From UBA2334 sp964396895 (GTDB taxonomy: Bacteria; Pseudomonadota; Gammaproteobacteria; Burkholderiales; Burkholderiaceae_C), in NCBI GenBank assembly GCA_964396895.1, contig CAYNGJ010000015.1, positions 1-64,000 of the forward strand: DNA of 64,000 bases, read 5' to 3'. The first letter of the stretch is position 1. Each line of letters opens with the position of its first letter. A program made the translations under genes and the position numbers. The notes under the pieces are model-generated. The model ran no database searches, was not told the origin of the DNA, and saw only the letters and a list, made by a program, of their open reading frames with translations. Positions 7,459-16,027 of the stretch are shown one piece after another.

Positions 7459-9756
7459 ATGAACATCAAAAAACTCAAGCTGCGCGGTTTTGCGCTGTCA
7501 TTGCTCGCTTCGTCCCTGGTGGCGGCGCTTCCGGCCTGGGCGGTGGACCCGTTTTCACTGCGGGACATCCGGGTCGAAGGGCTGCAGCGGGTGGAGCCCG
7601 GCACGGTGTTTGCCTCCCTGCCATTCCGTGTGGGCGACACCTACAGTGATGACAAGGGTGCCGCAGCCATCCGCTCCCTGTTTGGCCTGGGCTTGTTCAA
7701 CGATGTCCGCATCGAGGTCAACGGTGACGTGGTCGTGGTGGTGGTTGAAGAGCGGCCCACGGTGGCCGACATCAGCTTTTCGGGCGTGAAGGAGTTCGAC
7801 AACGAGGTGCTGCGCAAAGCGCTGCGCGACGTGGGCCTCACCGAAGCCCGGCCCTACGACAAGGCCTTGGCCGACCGTGCAGAGCAGGAGCTCAAGCGGC
7901 AGTACCTCAACCGCAGCATGTACGCGGCGCAGGTGGTGACCACGGTCACGCCGACCGAGCGCAACCGGGTGAACCTGAACTTCAGCGTCACCGAAGGTGA
8001 TGTGGCGAAAATTCGCGAACTGAAGGTGGTGGGCAACGAGGTGTTCAGTGAGTCCACCCTCAAGGGCCTGTTCGACCTCGACACCGGTGGCTGGCTGAGC
8101 TGGTACACCAAGTCAGACCGCTATTCGCGCGCCAAACTGGCCGCCGATTTGGAAACCTTGCGCTCCTACTACCTCACCCGTGGTTACCTGGAGTTCAACA
8201 TCACCTCCACACAGGTGGCCTTGTCGCCCAACAAGGACGAGATGTCGATCACCATCAACCTCGCCGAGGGCAAGCGCTACTTGGTGTCGTCGGTCAAATT
8301 GGAGGGTGATTTCCTGGGCAAGGAAGAAGACTTCAAGTCGCTGGTGGCGGTGGCAGCTGGTCAGCCCTACAACGCCGACAAAGTGGCCGAAACCACCAAG
8401 GCCTTCACCGACTACTTTGGTGCCTTTGGTTTTGCGTTTGCACGCGTGGAGTCCGTACCCGACATCAACCGCGAAAACGCCACCGTGGCGTTGACCTTCC
8501 AGGCCATGCCGTCGCGCCGTGCCTATGTGCGCCGCATCAACGTGGCAGGCAACAACCGCACCCGTGACGAGGTGGTGCGCCGCGAGTTCCGTCAGTTCGA
8601 GTCTGCCTGGTACGACAGCGATCGCATCAAGCTGTCGCGCGACCGCGTGGACCGTCTGGGCTTTTTCACGCAAGTCGGCATTGACACCCAGGAGGTGCCC
8701 GGCGCACCCGACCAGGTCGACCTGCTGATGACTGTGGCCGAGAAGCCCACGGGCAACCTGTCCATCGGAGCGGGCTATTCACAAGCCGAGAAGTTGTCCT
8801 TGATCGGCGGCATCAAACAGGAAAACGTGTTCGGTACCGGCAACTACCTGGGCATTGATCTGAACACCAGCAAGTTCAACCGCCAGGTGTCGGTCACCAC
8901 CACCGATCCGTATTTCACCCGCGACGGCATATCCCGTACGGTGGATGTGTATTACCGCACCACACGCCCGTACACCCAGCAGGGCGGTGACTACCAGCTG
9001 ATCACGCCGGGTTTCAACGTCCGTTTTGGCGTGCCGTTCACCGAAACCGACACCGTGTTCTTCGGTGCGGGCATGGAGTCCACCAAAATTGTGACGGGCA
9101 CCAGCATGCCCGCCGCCTATCTGGAGTTTGCGCGCCAGTACGGCATCCGCAGCACCTCGGTGCCCTTGACCGTGGGTTGGACGCGTGACGGGCGAGACAG
9201 CGCGCTGGTGCCCAACGCCGGGCGCATGCAGAAGCTGCAAACTGAGCTGGGGGTGGGCGGGGACACGCGTTATGTGCGCGCCAATTACCAGTTCCAGCAG
9301 TACATCCCGCTGAACCGGCAGTTCACCGCCGCCTTCAATGCCGACCTGGGCTGGGGCAAAGGGCTGGGCGGACGGCCCTTCCCGGTGTTCAAGAATTTCT
9401 TCGGCGGTGGCCTGGGGTCTGTGCGTGGTTTCGACCAAGGCACGTTGGGTTCGAGGGACATCACCGGCTCGTTCATTGGCGGCCCCAAAAAGGTGGGATT
9501 CAATGCCGAGTTGCTGGCCCCCTTCCCAGGGGCAGGCAACGACAGAACCTTGCGCCTGTATGGCTTCCTGGACGTGGGCAACGTCTATGGCGAGACCGAC
9601 AAGGTGGACTTTTCGCAGCTGCGTGCGTCCGTCGGTGTCGGCCTGAGCTGGATCTCACCCGTGGGACCGCTGCGCATTGCCTATGCCAACCCCATCCGCA
9701 AATTTGCGGGCGATAGAATTCAAAAAATCCAGTTTCAAATCGGAACCTCCTTCTAA
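7459..9756 (+). CDS. bamA: outer membrane protein assembly factor BamA
   Basis: This 765-residue protein is the central Omp85 component of the BAM complex that inserts beta-barrels into the outer membrane. A signal peptide with likely cleavage after residue 28 (PAWA-VDPF) precedes five POTRA domains (about residues 29-425) and a 16-strand barrel. The loop 6 motif VRGF is at about residue 653. The protein ends in the C-terminal aromatic QFQIGTSF, a BAM beta-signal. Its TAA stop overlaps the ATG of skp by one base. The lipoprotein partner bamD is encoded at 60.4-61.3 kb. Confidence 0.98.
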   Translation: MNIKKLKLRGFALSLLASSLVAALPAWAVDPFSLRDIRVEGLQRVEPGTVFASLPFRVGDTYSDDKGAAAIRSLFGLGLFNDVRIEVNGDVVVVVVEERPTVADISFSGVKEFDNEVLRKALRDVGLTEARPYDKALADRAEQELKRQYLNRSMYAAQVVTTVTPTERNRVNLNFSVTEGDVAKIRELKVVGNEVFSESTLKGLFDLDTGGWLSWYTKSDRYSRAKLAADLETLRSYYLTRGYLEFNITSTQVALSPNKDEMSITINLAEGKRYLVSSVKLEGDFLGKEEDFKSLVAVAAGQPYNADKVAETTKAFTDYFGAFGFAFARVESVPDINRENATVALTFQAMPSRRAYVRRINVAGNNRTRDEVVRREFRQFESAWYDSDRIKLSRDRVDRLGFFTQVGIDTQEVPGAPDQVDLLMTVAEKPTGNLSIGAGYSQAEKLSLIGGIKQENVFGTGNYLGIDLNTSKFNRQVSVTTTDPYFTRDGISRTVDVYYRTTRPYTQQGGDYQLITPGFNVRFGVPFTETDTVFFGAGMESTKIVTGTSMPAAYLEFARQYGIRSTSVPLTVGWTRDGRDSALVPNAGRMQKLQTELGVGGDTRYVRANYQFQQYIPLNRQFTAAFNADLGWGKGLGGRPFPVFKNFFGGGLGSVRGFDQGTLGSRDITGSFIGGPKKVGFNAELLAPFPGAGNDRTLRLYGFLDVGNVYGETDKVDFSQLRASVGVGLSWISPVGPLRIAYANPIRKFAGDRIQKIQFQIGTSF

Positions 9757-10262
9757 TGACCTCCATTTTTCGCCAAACCCTGCTGGCCGCTGCCCTTGGC
9801 CTGGGTGCCCTGACCGTCACGGCACAGGATTTCCGCATCGGTTTTGTCAACACCGACCGCATCTTCCGCGAGTCCAACCCTGCCAAAGCGGCTCAGACCA
9901 AGCTGGAGCAGGAATTTTCCAAGCGTGAAAAAGAGCTGGACGATCAGGGCAACCAGCTGAAAACCGCGAGCGACAAGTTCGAGCGCGAAGCCCCCACCCT
10001 GCCCGAAACCCAGCGCGCCAACCGCCAGCGCCAACTGGTGGAGCAGGACCGTGATTTCCAGCGCCGCCGCCGCGAGTTCCAGGAAGACCTGGGCGTGCGC
10101 AAGAACGAAGAGCTGCAAACCGTGATCGAGCGGGCCAACCGCGTCATCAAGCAGGTGGCAGAGGGCGAGAAGTACGACCTGGTGATTCAGGAAGCCGTGT
10201 ACATCAACCCCAAACACGACATCACCGACAAGGTGTTGAAGGTCATCAACGCCGGCAAGTGA
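9756..10262 (+). CDS. skp: periplasmic chaperone Skp/OmpH
   Basis: This 168-residue protein is the trimeric periplasmic chaperone that carries unfolded outer-membrane proteins to BAM. A signal peptide ends near residues 22-24 (TVTA-QDFRIGFV). The mature N-terminus FRIGFVNTDRIFRES is family-typical, followed by long charged coiled-coil helices forming the tentacles. The 1-base overlap with bamA implies coupled expression. It is followed by lpxD, as in E. coli. Confidence 0.95.
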   Translation: MTSIFRQTLLAAALGLGALTVTAQDFRIGFVNTDRIFRESNPAKAAQTKLEQEFSKREKELDDQGNQLKTASDKFEREAPTLPETQRANRQRQLVEQDRDFQRRRREFQEDLGVRKNEELQTVIERANRVIKQVAEGEKYDLVIQEAVYINPKHDITDKVLKVINAGK

Positions 10263-10277
10263 TCGGGGTGCGCTGAA

Positions 10278-11294
10278 TTGCCGCACTCACTCGGCGCCAT
10301 TGTGGCCGCACTCGGGGGCGAACTGCGGGGAAGCGATTTGACCGTCTGCCGACTCGCGCCGCTGGAAACCGCCGGCCCCGGTGCGCTGTCGTTCGTCAGC
10401 CACGCGCGTTACGCGAAGTTGCTGCAGCAGACCCAAGCATCCGCACTCATTGTGCCGCCCGCATTGGCGGAGCAGGCCCAGGCCAAGGGCCCGTGCATTG
10501 TGGTGGATGATGTCTATCACTACTTTGCCTTGCTGACGCAATACTGGAAGGCAGAGTCTGCTTCAGAAGTTGTTGCGTTTGTTCACCCATCTGCTGTGGT
10601 CGAACCGACCGCCATCCTGGGTGACGGTGTGTACGTCGGGCCATTTGTCCATGTGGGCAGTGGCGCCACGGTGGGCAGCGGCGCAAGGCTCGATGCCCAT
10701 GTGGTCATTGAATCCCACGCCCAGGTGGGTGCTGGCACTCACCTGCACGCCCGCGTCACGGTGTCCGAGCGTTGTCGCGTGGGCGAGCGCTGTGTGGTGC
10801 ACAGCGGTGCGGTCATCGGCGCCGATGGGTTCGGCTTTGCGCCCCACGGTGGCCGCTGGGTGAAAATCGAACAACTGGGGGCGGTCCTCATCGGCAACGA
10901 CGTGGAAATTGGGGCCAACACCTGCATTGACCGGGGCGCCCTCGACGACACCGTGATTGAAGACGGCGTGAAGCTGGACAACCTCGTGCAAATTGGCCAC
11001 AACGTGCACATCGGTGCCCACACCGCGTTGGCGGGTTGCGCCGGTGTGGCGGGCAGTGCCCGCATCGGTGCGCATTGCACAGTGGGGGGCGGTGCCGTGG
11101 TGCTGGGCCACCTCTCGTTGGCCGACCATGTGCACATTTCCGCCGCCAGCGTGGTGACCCGCTCCATTCGGCAGGCGGGCCATTACAGTGGCGTGTTCCC
11201 CATCGACGACAATGCCGCCTGGGAAAAAAACGCCGCCACCCTCAAGCAACTGCACGCCTTGCGCGACCGCATCAAAAGACTCGAAAAACCATGA
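10278..11294 (+). CDS. lpxD: UDP-3-O-(3-hydroxyacyl)glucosamine N-acyltransferase
   Basis: This 338-residue enzyme adds the N-linked hydroxyacyl chain in the third step of lipid A synthesis. It shows an N-terminal uridine-binding domain (about 1-100) and left-handed beta-helix hexapeptide repeats (about 105-290). The catalytic histidine lies in LVQIGHNVHIG. The start is a TTG (10278), giving MPHSLGAIVAALGGELRG, which matches the family N-terminus, and no better ATG exists. Its stop overlaps fabZ by four bases. Confidence 0.95.
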   Translation: MPHSLGAIVAALGGELRGSDLTVCRLAPLETAGPGALSFVSHARYAKLLQQTQASALIVPPALAEQAQAKGPCIVVDDVYHYFALLTQYWKAESASEVVAFVHPSAVVEPTAILGDGVYVGPFVHVGSGATVGSGARLDAHVVIESHAQVGAGTHLHARVTVSERCRVGERCVVHSGAVIGADGFGFAPHGGRWVKIEQLGAVLIGNDVEIGANTCIDRGALDDTVIEDGVKLDNLVQIGHNVHIGAHTALAGCAGVAGSARIGAHCTVGGGAVVLGHLSLADHVHISAASVVTRSIRQAGHYSGVFPIDDNAAWEKNAATLKQLHALRDRIKRLEKP

Positions 11295-11731
11295 TGGACA
11301 TTCACCAGATTCTCAAGCAGCTTCCTCACCGCTACCCCATTTTGCTGGTGGACCGTGTGCTGGAGGTGGAGAAGGGCAAACGCATCAAGGCGTTGAAAAA
11401 CGTTTCCATCAACGAGCCGTTCTTCATGGGCCACTTTCCACACCGCCCGGTCATGCCAGGGGTGTTGATGCTGGAAGCCCTGGCGCAGGCCGCTGCGCTG
11501 CTCGCGTTCGATTACCAGGGCATCACCCCCGACGACAAAACCGTTTACTACTTTGCGGGCATTGACGGCGCACGCTTCAAGCGCCCCGTCGAGCCGGGTG
11601 ATCAGTTGATACTGGACGTGCAGTTGGACCGCGTGCGGGCCGGTATTTTCAAGTTCAAAGCCCAAGCGACCGTGAACGGTGAAATTGCCACCGAGGCAGA
11701 ACTGATGTGCACCATGCGCACGGTGGCCTGA
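11291..11731 (+). CDS. fabZ: 3-hydroxyacyl-[acyl carrier protein] dehydratase FabZ
   Basis: This 146-residue hot-dog-fold enzyme dehydrates 3-hydroxyacyl-ACP in fatty acid elongation. The active-site motif FMGHFPHRPVMPGVLMLEAL carries the catalytic His and the Glu. The ATG lies in an ATGA overlap with the lpxD stop, and ATG 11294 directly after is an equally possible start. A frame opening at 11036 inside lpxD is spurious. Its place between lpxD and lpxA is conserved and ties fatty acid elongation to lipid A acylation. Confidence 0.97.
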   Translation: MMDIHQILKQLPHRYPILLVDRVLEVEKGKRIKALKNVSINEPFFMGHFPHRPVMPGVLMLEALAQAAALLAFDYQGITPDDKTVYYFAGIDGARFKRPVEPGDQLILDVQLDRVRAGIFKFKAQATVNGEIATEAELMCTMRTVA

Positions 11732-11747
11732 TGCGGGTGGTGGCAGC

Positions 11748-12542
11748 GTGTCGTTGATTCACCCCACCGCTCTGGTCGATCCCGGTGCTGAGCTGGACAG
11801 CAGCGTCAGCGTGGGTCCCTACACCGTCATTGGGCCGCACGTGCGCATCGGTGCAGGCACCACGGTGGGGCCGCACTGTGTCATTGAGGGCCACACCACC
11901 ATTGGGCAGGACAACCGGATTTTCCAGTTTTGCTCGCTGGGGGCGGTGCCACAGGACAAAAAGTACGCCAATGAACCCTGCGAACTGGTGCTGGGCGACC
12001 GCAACACCGTGCGCGAATTCTGCACCTTCAACATCGGTACACCCCAGGACCAGGGCGTGACCCGTGTGGGCCATGACAACTGGATCATGGCCTACGTTCA
12101 CTTGGCACACGACTGTGTGGTGGGCAACCAGACCATCTTCGCCAACAACACACAGTTGGCGGGCCATGTGCACGTCGGAGACTGGGTCATTCTGGGTGGG
12201 TTCACCGTGGTGCATCAATTTGTGCGCGTCGGTGCCCATGCGATGACGGCCATGTGTTCGCTGCTGTTTGCCGACTTGCCCCCGTTTGTGATGTGCCAAG
12301 GCCAGCCCGCCGCCGCGCGCTCCATGAACTTCGAGGGTTTGCGTCGCCGCGGCTTTTCACCCGAGCGCATCAGCGCAGTCAAGGCCATGCACAAGGCTTT
12401 GTACCGAGACGACCTGACCCTGGTCCAGTCACAGGACGCCATCCGCGCGCTCACCGTCCGGTATCCCGAGGCAGCGTTTGATGTGGACATGATGCTGGAC
12501 TTTCTGGCGCAAGCGTCGGCCCAGCGCGGCATTGTTCGCTGA
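11748..12542 (+). CDS. lpxA: acyl-ACP--UDP-N-acetylglucosamine O-acyltransferase
   Basis: This 264-residue enzyme catalyses the first lipid A step, transferring a hydroxyacyl chain to UDP-GlcNAc. The left-handed beta-helix is built of hexapeptide repeats from residue 3 to about 190, followed by a helical C-terminus. The catalytic histidine lies in YVHLAHDCVVG. The start is GTG 11748, giving MSLIHPTALVDPGA, which fits the family. It lies 16 bases after fabZ and nine bases before lpxB. Confidence 0.97.
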   Translation: MSLIHPTALVDPGAELDSSVSVGPYTVIGPHVRIGAGTTVGPHCVIEGHTTIGQDNRIFQFCSLGAVPQDKKYANEPCELVLGDRNTVREFCTFNIGTPQDQGVTRVGHDNWIMAYVHLAHDCVVGNQTIFANNTQLAGHVHVGDWVILGGFTVVHQFVRVGAHAMTAMCSLLFADLPPFVMCQGQPAAARSMNFEGLRRRGFSPERISAVKAMHKALYRDDLTLVQSQDAIRALTVRYPEAAFDVDMMLDFLAQASAQRGIVR

Positions 12543-12551
12543 AGGCCAGCC

Positions 12552-13739
12552 GTGGGTGATCGATCTCCTGACCTGGCTCTGGTGGCCGGTGAGGCCTCGG
12601 GTGATTTGCTGGCCTCCGTGGTGCTGCAAGGCCTGCGGCAACGCCATCCCGACTGGCTCACCGCAGGCATAGGCGGCCCCCAGATGCAGGCGCAAGGCTT
12701 CCAAGCCTGGTGGCCCAGTGAGGCCTTGGCGGTGCGCGGCTATGTCGAGGTGCTGCGGCACTATCGCCGCATCGTGGGCATTCGCAGTTCCCTGCGCGAG
12801 CGTTTGCTGGCCCATCCCCCGCGCCTGTTCATGGGCGTGGATGCCCCCGACTTCAACCTGGACCTGGCCCAGTCACTCAAACGACAGGGCATTCCCACGG
12901 TGCATTTTGTGTGCCCGTCCATCTGGGCCTGGCGGCCTGAGCGCGTGGCCAAACTCAAGGCCAGTGTGGACCACGTGCTGTGCATTTTTCCCTTCGAGCC
13001 CCCGTTGCTGGCCCGCCACGGCATTGATGCCACCTACGTGGGTCACCCGCTGGCACCCCATATTCCGCAGGTGCCCGACCAAGCCGCGGCCCGCCAGGCC
13101 CTGGGCTTGCCGCTGGACGCTCCTGTGGTGGCCCTGTTGCCCGGAAGCCGGGCATCCGAAATCAGCTACCTGGCTGAGCGGTTTTTGCGGGCGGCGGTGC
13201 TCATGCGCCAGGCCAGACCTGACATCCGGTGGGTGTTGCCTGCCATGCCAAGCTTGCGTGCCACCGTGGATGCCCTGGTTGCCGCCAGCGGTTTGGGGGC
13301 TGAACTGACGGTGGTCACGGGGCAGTCGCACACGGTGTTGGCCGCCTGCGATGTCTCCCTGATAGCCAGCGGCACTGCCACACTGGAGGCTGCCCTGTTC
13401 AAGCGCCCCATGGTGATTGCCTACAACATGAACTGGCTGAGCTGGCAGATCATGCGGCGGAAAAAGCTGCAACCCTGGGTGGGCTTGCCCAACATCCTGT
13501 GTGAGGACATGGTGGTGCCCGAGCTGTTGCAGGAGCAGGCCACCCCAGAGGCCTTGGCCCGCGAGGTCCTGGCCTGGCTGGACGCCCCCGAGCGTGTGCG
13601 GGCCGTGCAACAGCGGTTTGCCCAGCTGCACCACCGCCTGCTGCGCGACACCGTGGGCCTGTCGGTCGCCGTGATCGAGCGGTGCATGGCACCGGCAGCG
13701 GGTGATGTGGTCAACGCAGGGGGTGCCCATGGCCAATGA
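12552..13739 (+). CDS. lpxB: lipid-A-disaccharide synthase
   Basis: This 395-residue peripheral membrane glycosyltransferase (GT19) joins lipid X to UDP-2,3-diacylglucosamine. The N-terminal motif VAGEASGDLLA and the segment FVCPSIWAWRPERVAKL are diagnostic. The C-terminal half contains LLPGSRASEI and the SLIASGTATLEAALF donor site. The start is GTG 12552. The last 11 bases overlap rnhB. Length and motifs are normal. Confidence 0.96.
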   Translation: MGDRSPDLALVAGEASGDLLASVVLQGLRQRHPDWLTAGIGGPQMQAQGFQAWWPSEALAVRGYVEVLRHYRRIVGIRSSLRERLLAHPPRLFMGVDAPDFNLDLAQSLKRQGIPTVHFVCPSIWAWRPERVAKLKASVDHVLCIFPFEPPLLARHGIDATYVGHPLAPHIPQVPDQAAARQALGLPLDAPVVALLPGSRASEISYLAERFLRAAVLMRQARPDIRWVLPAMPSLRATVDALVAASGLGAELTVVTGQSHTVLAACDVSLIASGTATLEAALFKRPMVIAYNMNWLSWQIMRRKKLQPWVGLPNILCEDMVVPELLQEQATPEALAREVLAWLDAPERVRAVQQRFAQLHHRLLRDTVGLSVAVIERCMAPAAGDVVNAGGAHGQ

Positions 13740-14382
13740 AGGGCGGCGCAAGCGTGCTTTGCCAGCGGTGGTCCAGCCTGTGCAGGCACCGCTGTGCTGG
13801 GATGTGCCGGGTTTATTGGCCGGAGTGGATGAGGCTGGTCGAGGCCCGCTGGCAGGACCGGTGGTGGCCGCTGCCGTCATCCTGGACAGTCGTCACCCCA
13901 TTGCGGGCTTGGCTGACTCCAAGAAGCTGAGCCCCCAGCGACGCGACATGCTGTACGACACCATCCGTGCCAACGCCCTGTGCTGCTCCGTGGCCATGGC
14001 CAGTGTGGAAGAGATTGACCGGCTGAACATCTTGCAGGCCACCATGCTGGCCATGCAACGGGCGGTGCAGGGCTTGCGCCTGAAGCCCAACAAGGTGCTG
14101 GTGGACGGCAATCGGCTGCCCCAGTTGGACGTGCTGGCCGAGGCCATTGTCAAAGGCGACGACAAGGTGCCCGCCATTTCCGCTGCGTCCATTCTGGCCA
14201 AGGTCACACGCGACCGCTTGCTGCTGGAGCTGGACGCCCAGTACCCGGCCTACGGTTTTGCCGACCACAAGGGCTATGGCACGGCGGCACATGTGACTGC
14301 CCTGATGCAGCACGGCCCCACGTCGGCGCACCGGCGGTCATTTGCACCGGTCAGGCTGGCGGCCTCACAATCTGAGGCATGA
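13729..14382 (+). CDS. rnhB: ribonuclease HII
   Basis: This 217-residue nuclease cuts RNA-DNA hybrids and removes single ribonucleotides from DNA. The first catalytic motif GVDEAGRGPLAGPVVAAAV holds the DEAGRG Asp and Glu; further acidic residues lie in VDGNRLPQL and in SILAKVTRDRL. I chose ATG 13729; an in-frame ATG further upstream (13702) lies well inside lpxB. The start overlaps lpxB by 11 bases and the stop overlaps the next gene by four (ATGA). The lpxB-rnhB adjacency is conserved in proteobacteria. Confidence 0.95.
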   Translation: MANEGRRKRALPAVVQPVQAPLCWDVPGLLAGVDEAGRGPLAGPVVAAAVILDSRHPIAGLADSKKLSPQRRDMLYDTIRANALCCSVAMASVEEIDRLNILQATMLAMQRAVQGLRLKPNKVLVDGNRLPQLDVLAEAIVKGDDKVPAISAASILAKVTRDRLLLELDAQYPAYGFADHKGYGTAAHVTALMQHGPTSAHRRSFAPVRLAASQSEA

Positions 14383-15146
14383 GTTCTCCACTGCACATCA
14401 CCTCGCGCGACAACCCACTGCTCAAGCGCCTGCGCCAGATTGCGCACGACACCACGGCCTACCGCAAGCACGGGCAGGTGTGGCTGGAAGGGGATCACCT
14501 CTGTCGCGCGGCGCTGGCCAGGGGCTTGCAACCCATGGTGGCGGTATTTTCTGAGTCAAATTGGCCTTCAGCGCTTATTAATATTGATGTTTCAGCTATT
14601 AAAACAGTTGTCATTCCTGATGCGTTGATGCGCGACATCACCACCCTGGAAACACTGCCCAATGTGGGGTTTGTGCTGAACTTGCCTGCGCCCGCCACGC
14701 TGCGCTCCGAGGTGTCCACCCTGGTACTGGACCGCGTGCAGGACGCGGGGAATGTGGGTTCCATGTTGCGTTGTGCGGCCGCCTTTGGGTATGGGCAGGT
14801 GCTGGCGTTGAAGGGTACGGCGGCGCTGTGGTCTGCCAAGGTGCTGCGAGCGGGCATGGGCGCCCATTTCGGCCTCACGCTGCTGGAGGGCCTGGCCACG
14901 GCGGACGTACAAGCGCTGTCGGTGCCCGTGCTGGTCACCAGCTCGCACCAGGGCGAGTGGTTGCACCAAGCTCCCTTGCCCTGGCCCTGCGCCTGGGTCA
15001 TGGGTCATGAAGGGCAGGGCGTGTCGGCCGACCTGATGGAACTGGCCAGTCACCACGTGCGCATTGCCCAGCCGGGGGGCGAAGAATCGCTCAACGTGGC
15101 GGCGGCCGCCGCCATTTGCCTCTACAGCAGCGCACCGCATGGCTGA
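14379..15146 (+). CDS. SpoU/TrmH-family RNA 2'-O-methyltransferase
   Basis: This 255-residue protein is a SPOUT-class methyltransferase that most likely 2'-O-methylates a ribose in rRNA or tRNA. The three SpoU motifs are visible: VLDRVQDAGNVGSMLRCAA (near residue 112), VMGHEGQGVS (near 207) and QPGGEESLNVAAAAAICLY at the C-terminus. A substrate-binding domain occupies the first 100 residues. Residues 58-78 are encoded by an unusually AT-rich stretch (14551-14612) that looks like a copy of the dispersed repeat. The exact RNA target cannot be told. It overlaps rnhB by four bases. Confidence 0.88.
   Translation: MSSPLHITSRDNPLLKRLRQIAHDTTAYRKHGQVWLEGDHLCRAALARGLQPMVAVFSESNWPSALINIDVSAIKTVVIPDALMRDITTLETLPNVGFVLNLPAPATLRSEVSTLVLDRVQDAGNVGSMLRCAAAFGYGQVLALKGTAALWSAKVLRAGMGAHFGLTLLEGLATADVQALSVPVLVTSSHQGEWLHQAPLPWPCAWVMGHEGQGVSADLMELASHHVRIAQPGGEESLNVAAAAAICLYSSAPHG
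14551..14612 (+). repeat. dispersed repeat, copy inside the methyltransferase gene
   Basis: The sequence TGAGTCAAATTGGC, then TTCAGCGCTTATT, then CAGCTATTAAAA follows the block order of the intergenic copies, but here it lies in frame inside a coding region and encodes part of a variable segment. AT content drops sharply on both sides. Confidence 0.55.
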
Positions 15147-15181
15147 CTGGGCGGCAGTAACCCTTTTCAATGAGGTGTGAC

Positions 15182-15811
15182 ATGACCCTTCCCCGTCCCG
15201 CCCACTTGCCCCTTGTTCCGGGGATCGTGCCAAGTGGCTGGTTGCTGCTGGTCATGGTGGGGTGGCTGGCGTCGGTGCCCGTCGCTGCTGGTGCAGCCCC
15301 CGAAGCCGGCGAGCGCTTCACGGTGTCCGACGATGGCCAGGAGGTCAGAGACAACAAGTCCCGCCTCATCTGGCGACGCTGCGTGCAAGGCATGAACTGG
15401 GATGGGCGCACCTGTGTGGGGGTGCCCGCCGAGCTCGATTTCAACCAGGCCCAATCGCTGGCCACCGCCGAAGCCAAGGCCAGCCAGCAGCGCTGGCGAC
15501 TGCCGCATGTGCCCGAGTTGCGCATGCTCATGCTGTACCAGCCCAGCGACGGCAAAGGCACACTGGTGGATGCCCAGGTGTTTCCTGCCACAACGGGCAC
15601 CTGGCACTGGACCGCCTCTTCCACTGTGCTGGGGGGCGGGAACTTCAACCAATATAGCTACGACAACATTGCCCAAAACCGGACATCTGGCGCGGTGAAC
15701 CGCACACAGTTTCTGCACGGCTGGGCCGTGCACTTTGGCACGGGTGAGGCGGCGGGCAACATCAAAAAACGCAGCCCATTGCTGGTTCGCCTGGTTCGCC
15801 CCGACCTGTGA
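15182..15811 (+). CDS. exported DUF1566 (Lcl C-terminal) domain protein
   Basis: This protein of about 209 residues has a hydrophobic N-terminal segment that ends near AAGAAPEAGERF, consistent with a signal peptide. The rest matches the DUF1566/Lcl C-terminal fold: DNKSRLIWRRCVQGMNW, a central LDFNQAQSLATAEA helix, WRLPHVPELRMLML, and WHWTASS near residue 143. The domain is found in secreted and surface proteins of unknown role. ATG 15182 is preceded by GAGGTG; an ATG four codons upstream is also possible. No clear operon partner exists. Confidence 0.75.
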   Translation: MTLPRPAHLPLVPGIVPSGWLLLVMVGWLASVPVAAGAAPEAGERFTVSDDGQEVRDNKSRLIWRRCVQGMNWDGRTCVGVPAELDFNQAQSLATAEAKASQQRWRLPHVPELRMLMLYQPSDGKGTLVDAQVFPATTGTWHWTASSTVLGGGNFNQYSYDNIAQNRTSGAVNRTQFLHGWAVHFGTGEAAGNIKKRSPLLVRLVRPDL

Positions 15812-15856
15812 GGCGCACCAGGCCGTTTTTATCCGCCTTAGGGCTGAGTTCGGGAG

Positions 15857-15884
15857 TGGAGAATGGGCTTTCAGCCTTTATAAT
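15857..15884 (+). promoter_or_regulatory. candidate promoter for carA
   Basis: TGGAGA (15857-15862) and a perfect TATAAT (15879-15884) are separated by 16 bases, about 145 bases before carA. The only AT-rich patch in the 216-base gap is here. The long leader could hold regulation, but I see no clear attenuator. Confidence 0.5.
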
Positions 15885-16027
15885 CAACAGGTTTACCCGC
15901 AACTTTTGCGCACCTTTTCGGTGAGATTCCTCGCCGTCCCACCCCATGCCGCCTTGAATGGTTGCCCACGACCAGTGGGTGGCTTGCGCACGGGCTCGGG
16001 TTTGGGTGCGCGCAACTGGAGAATCCC

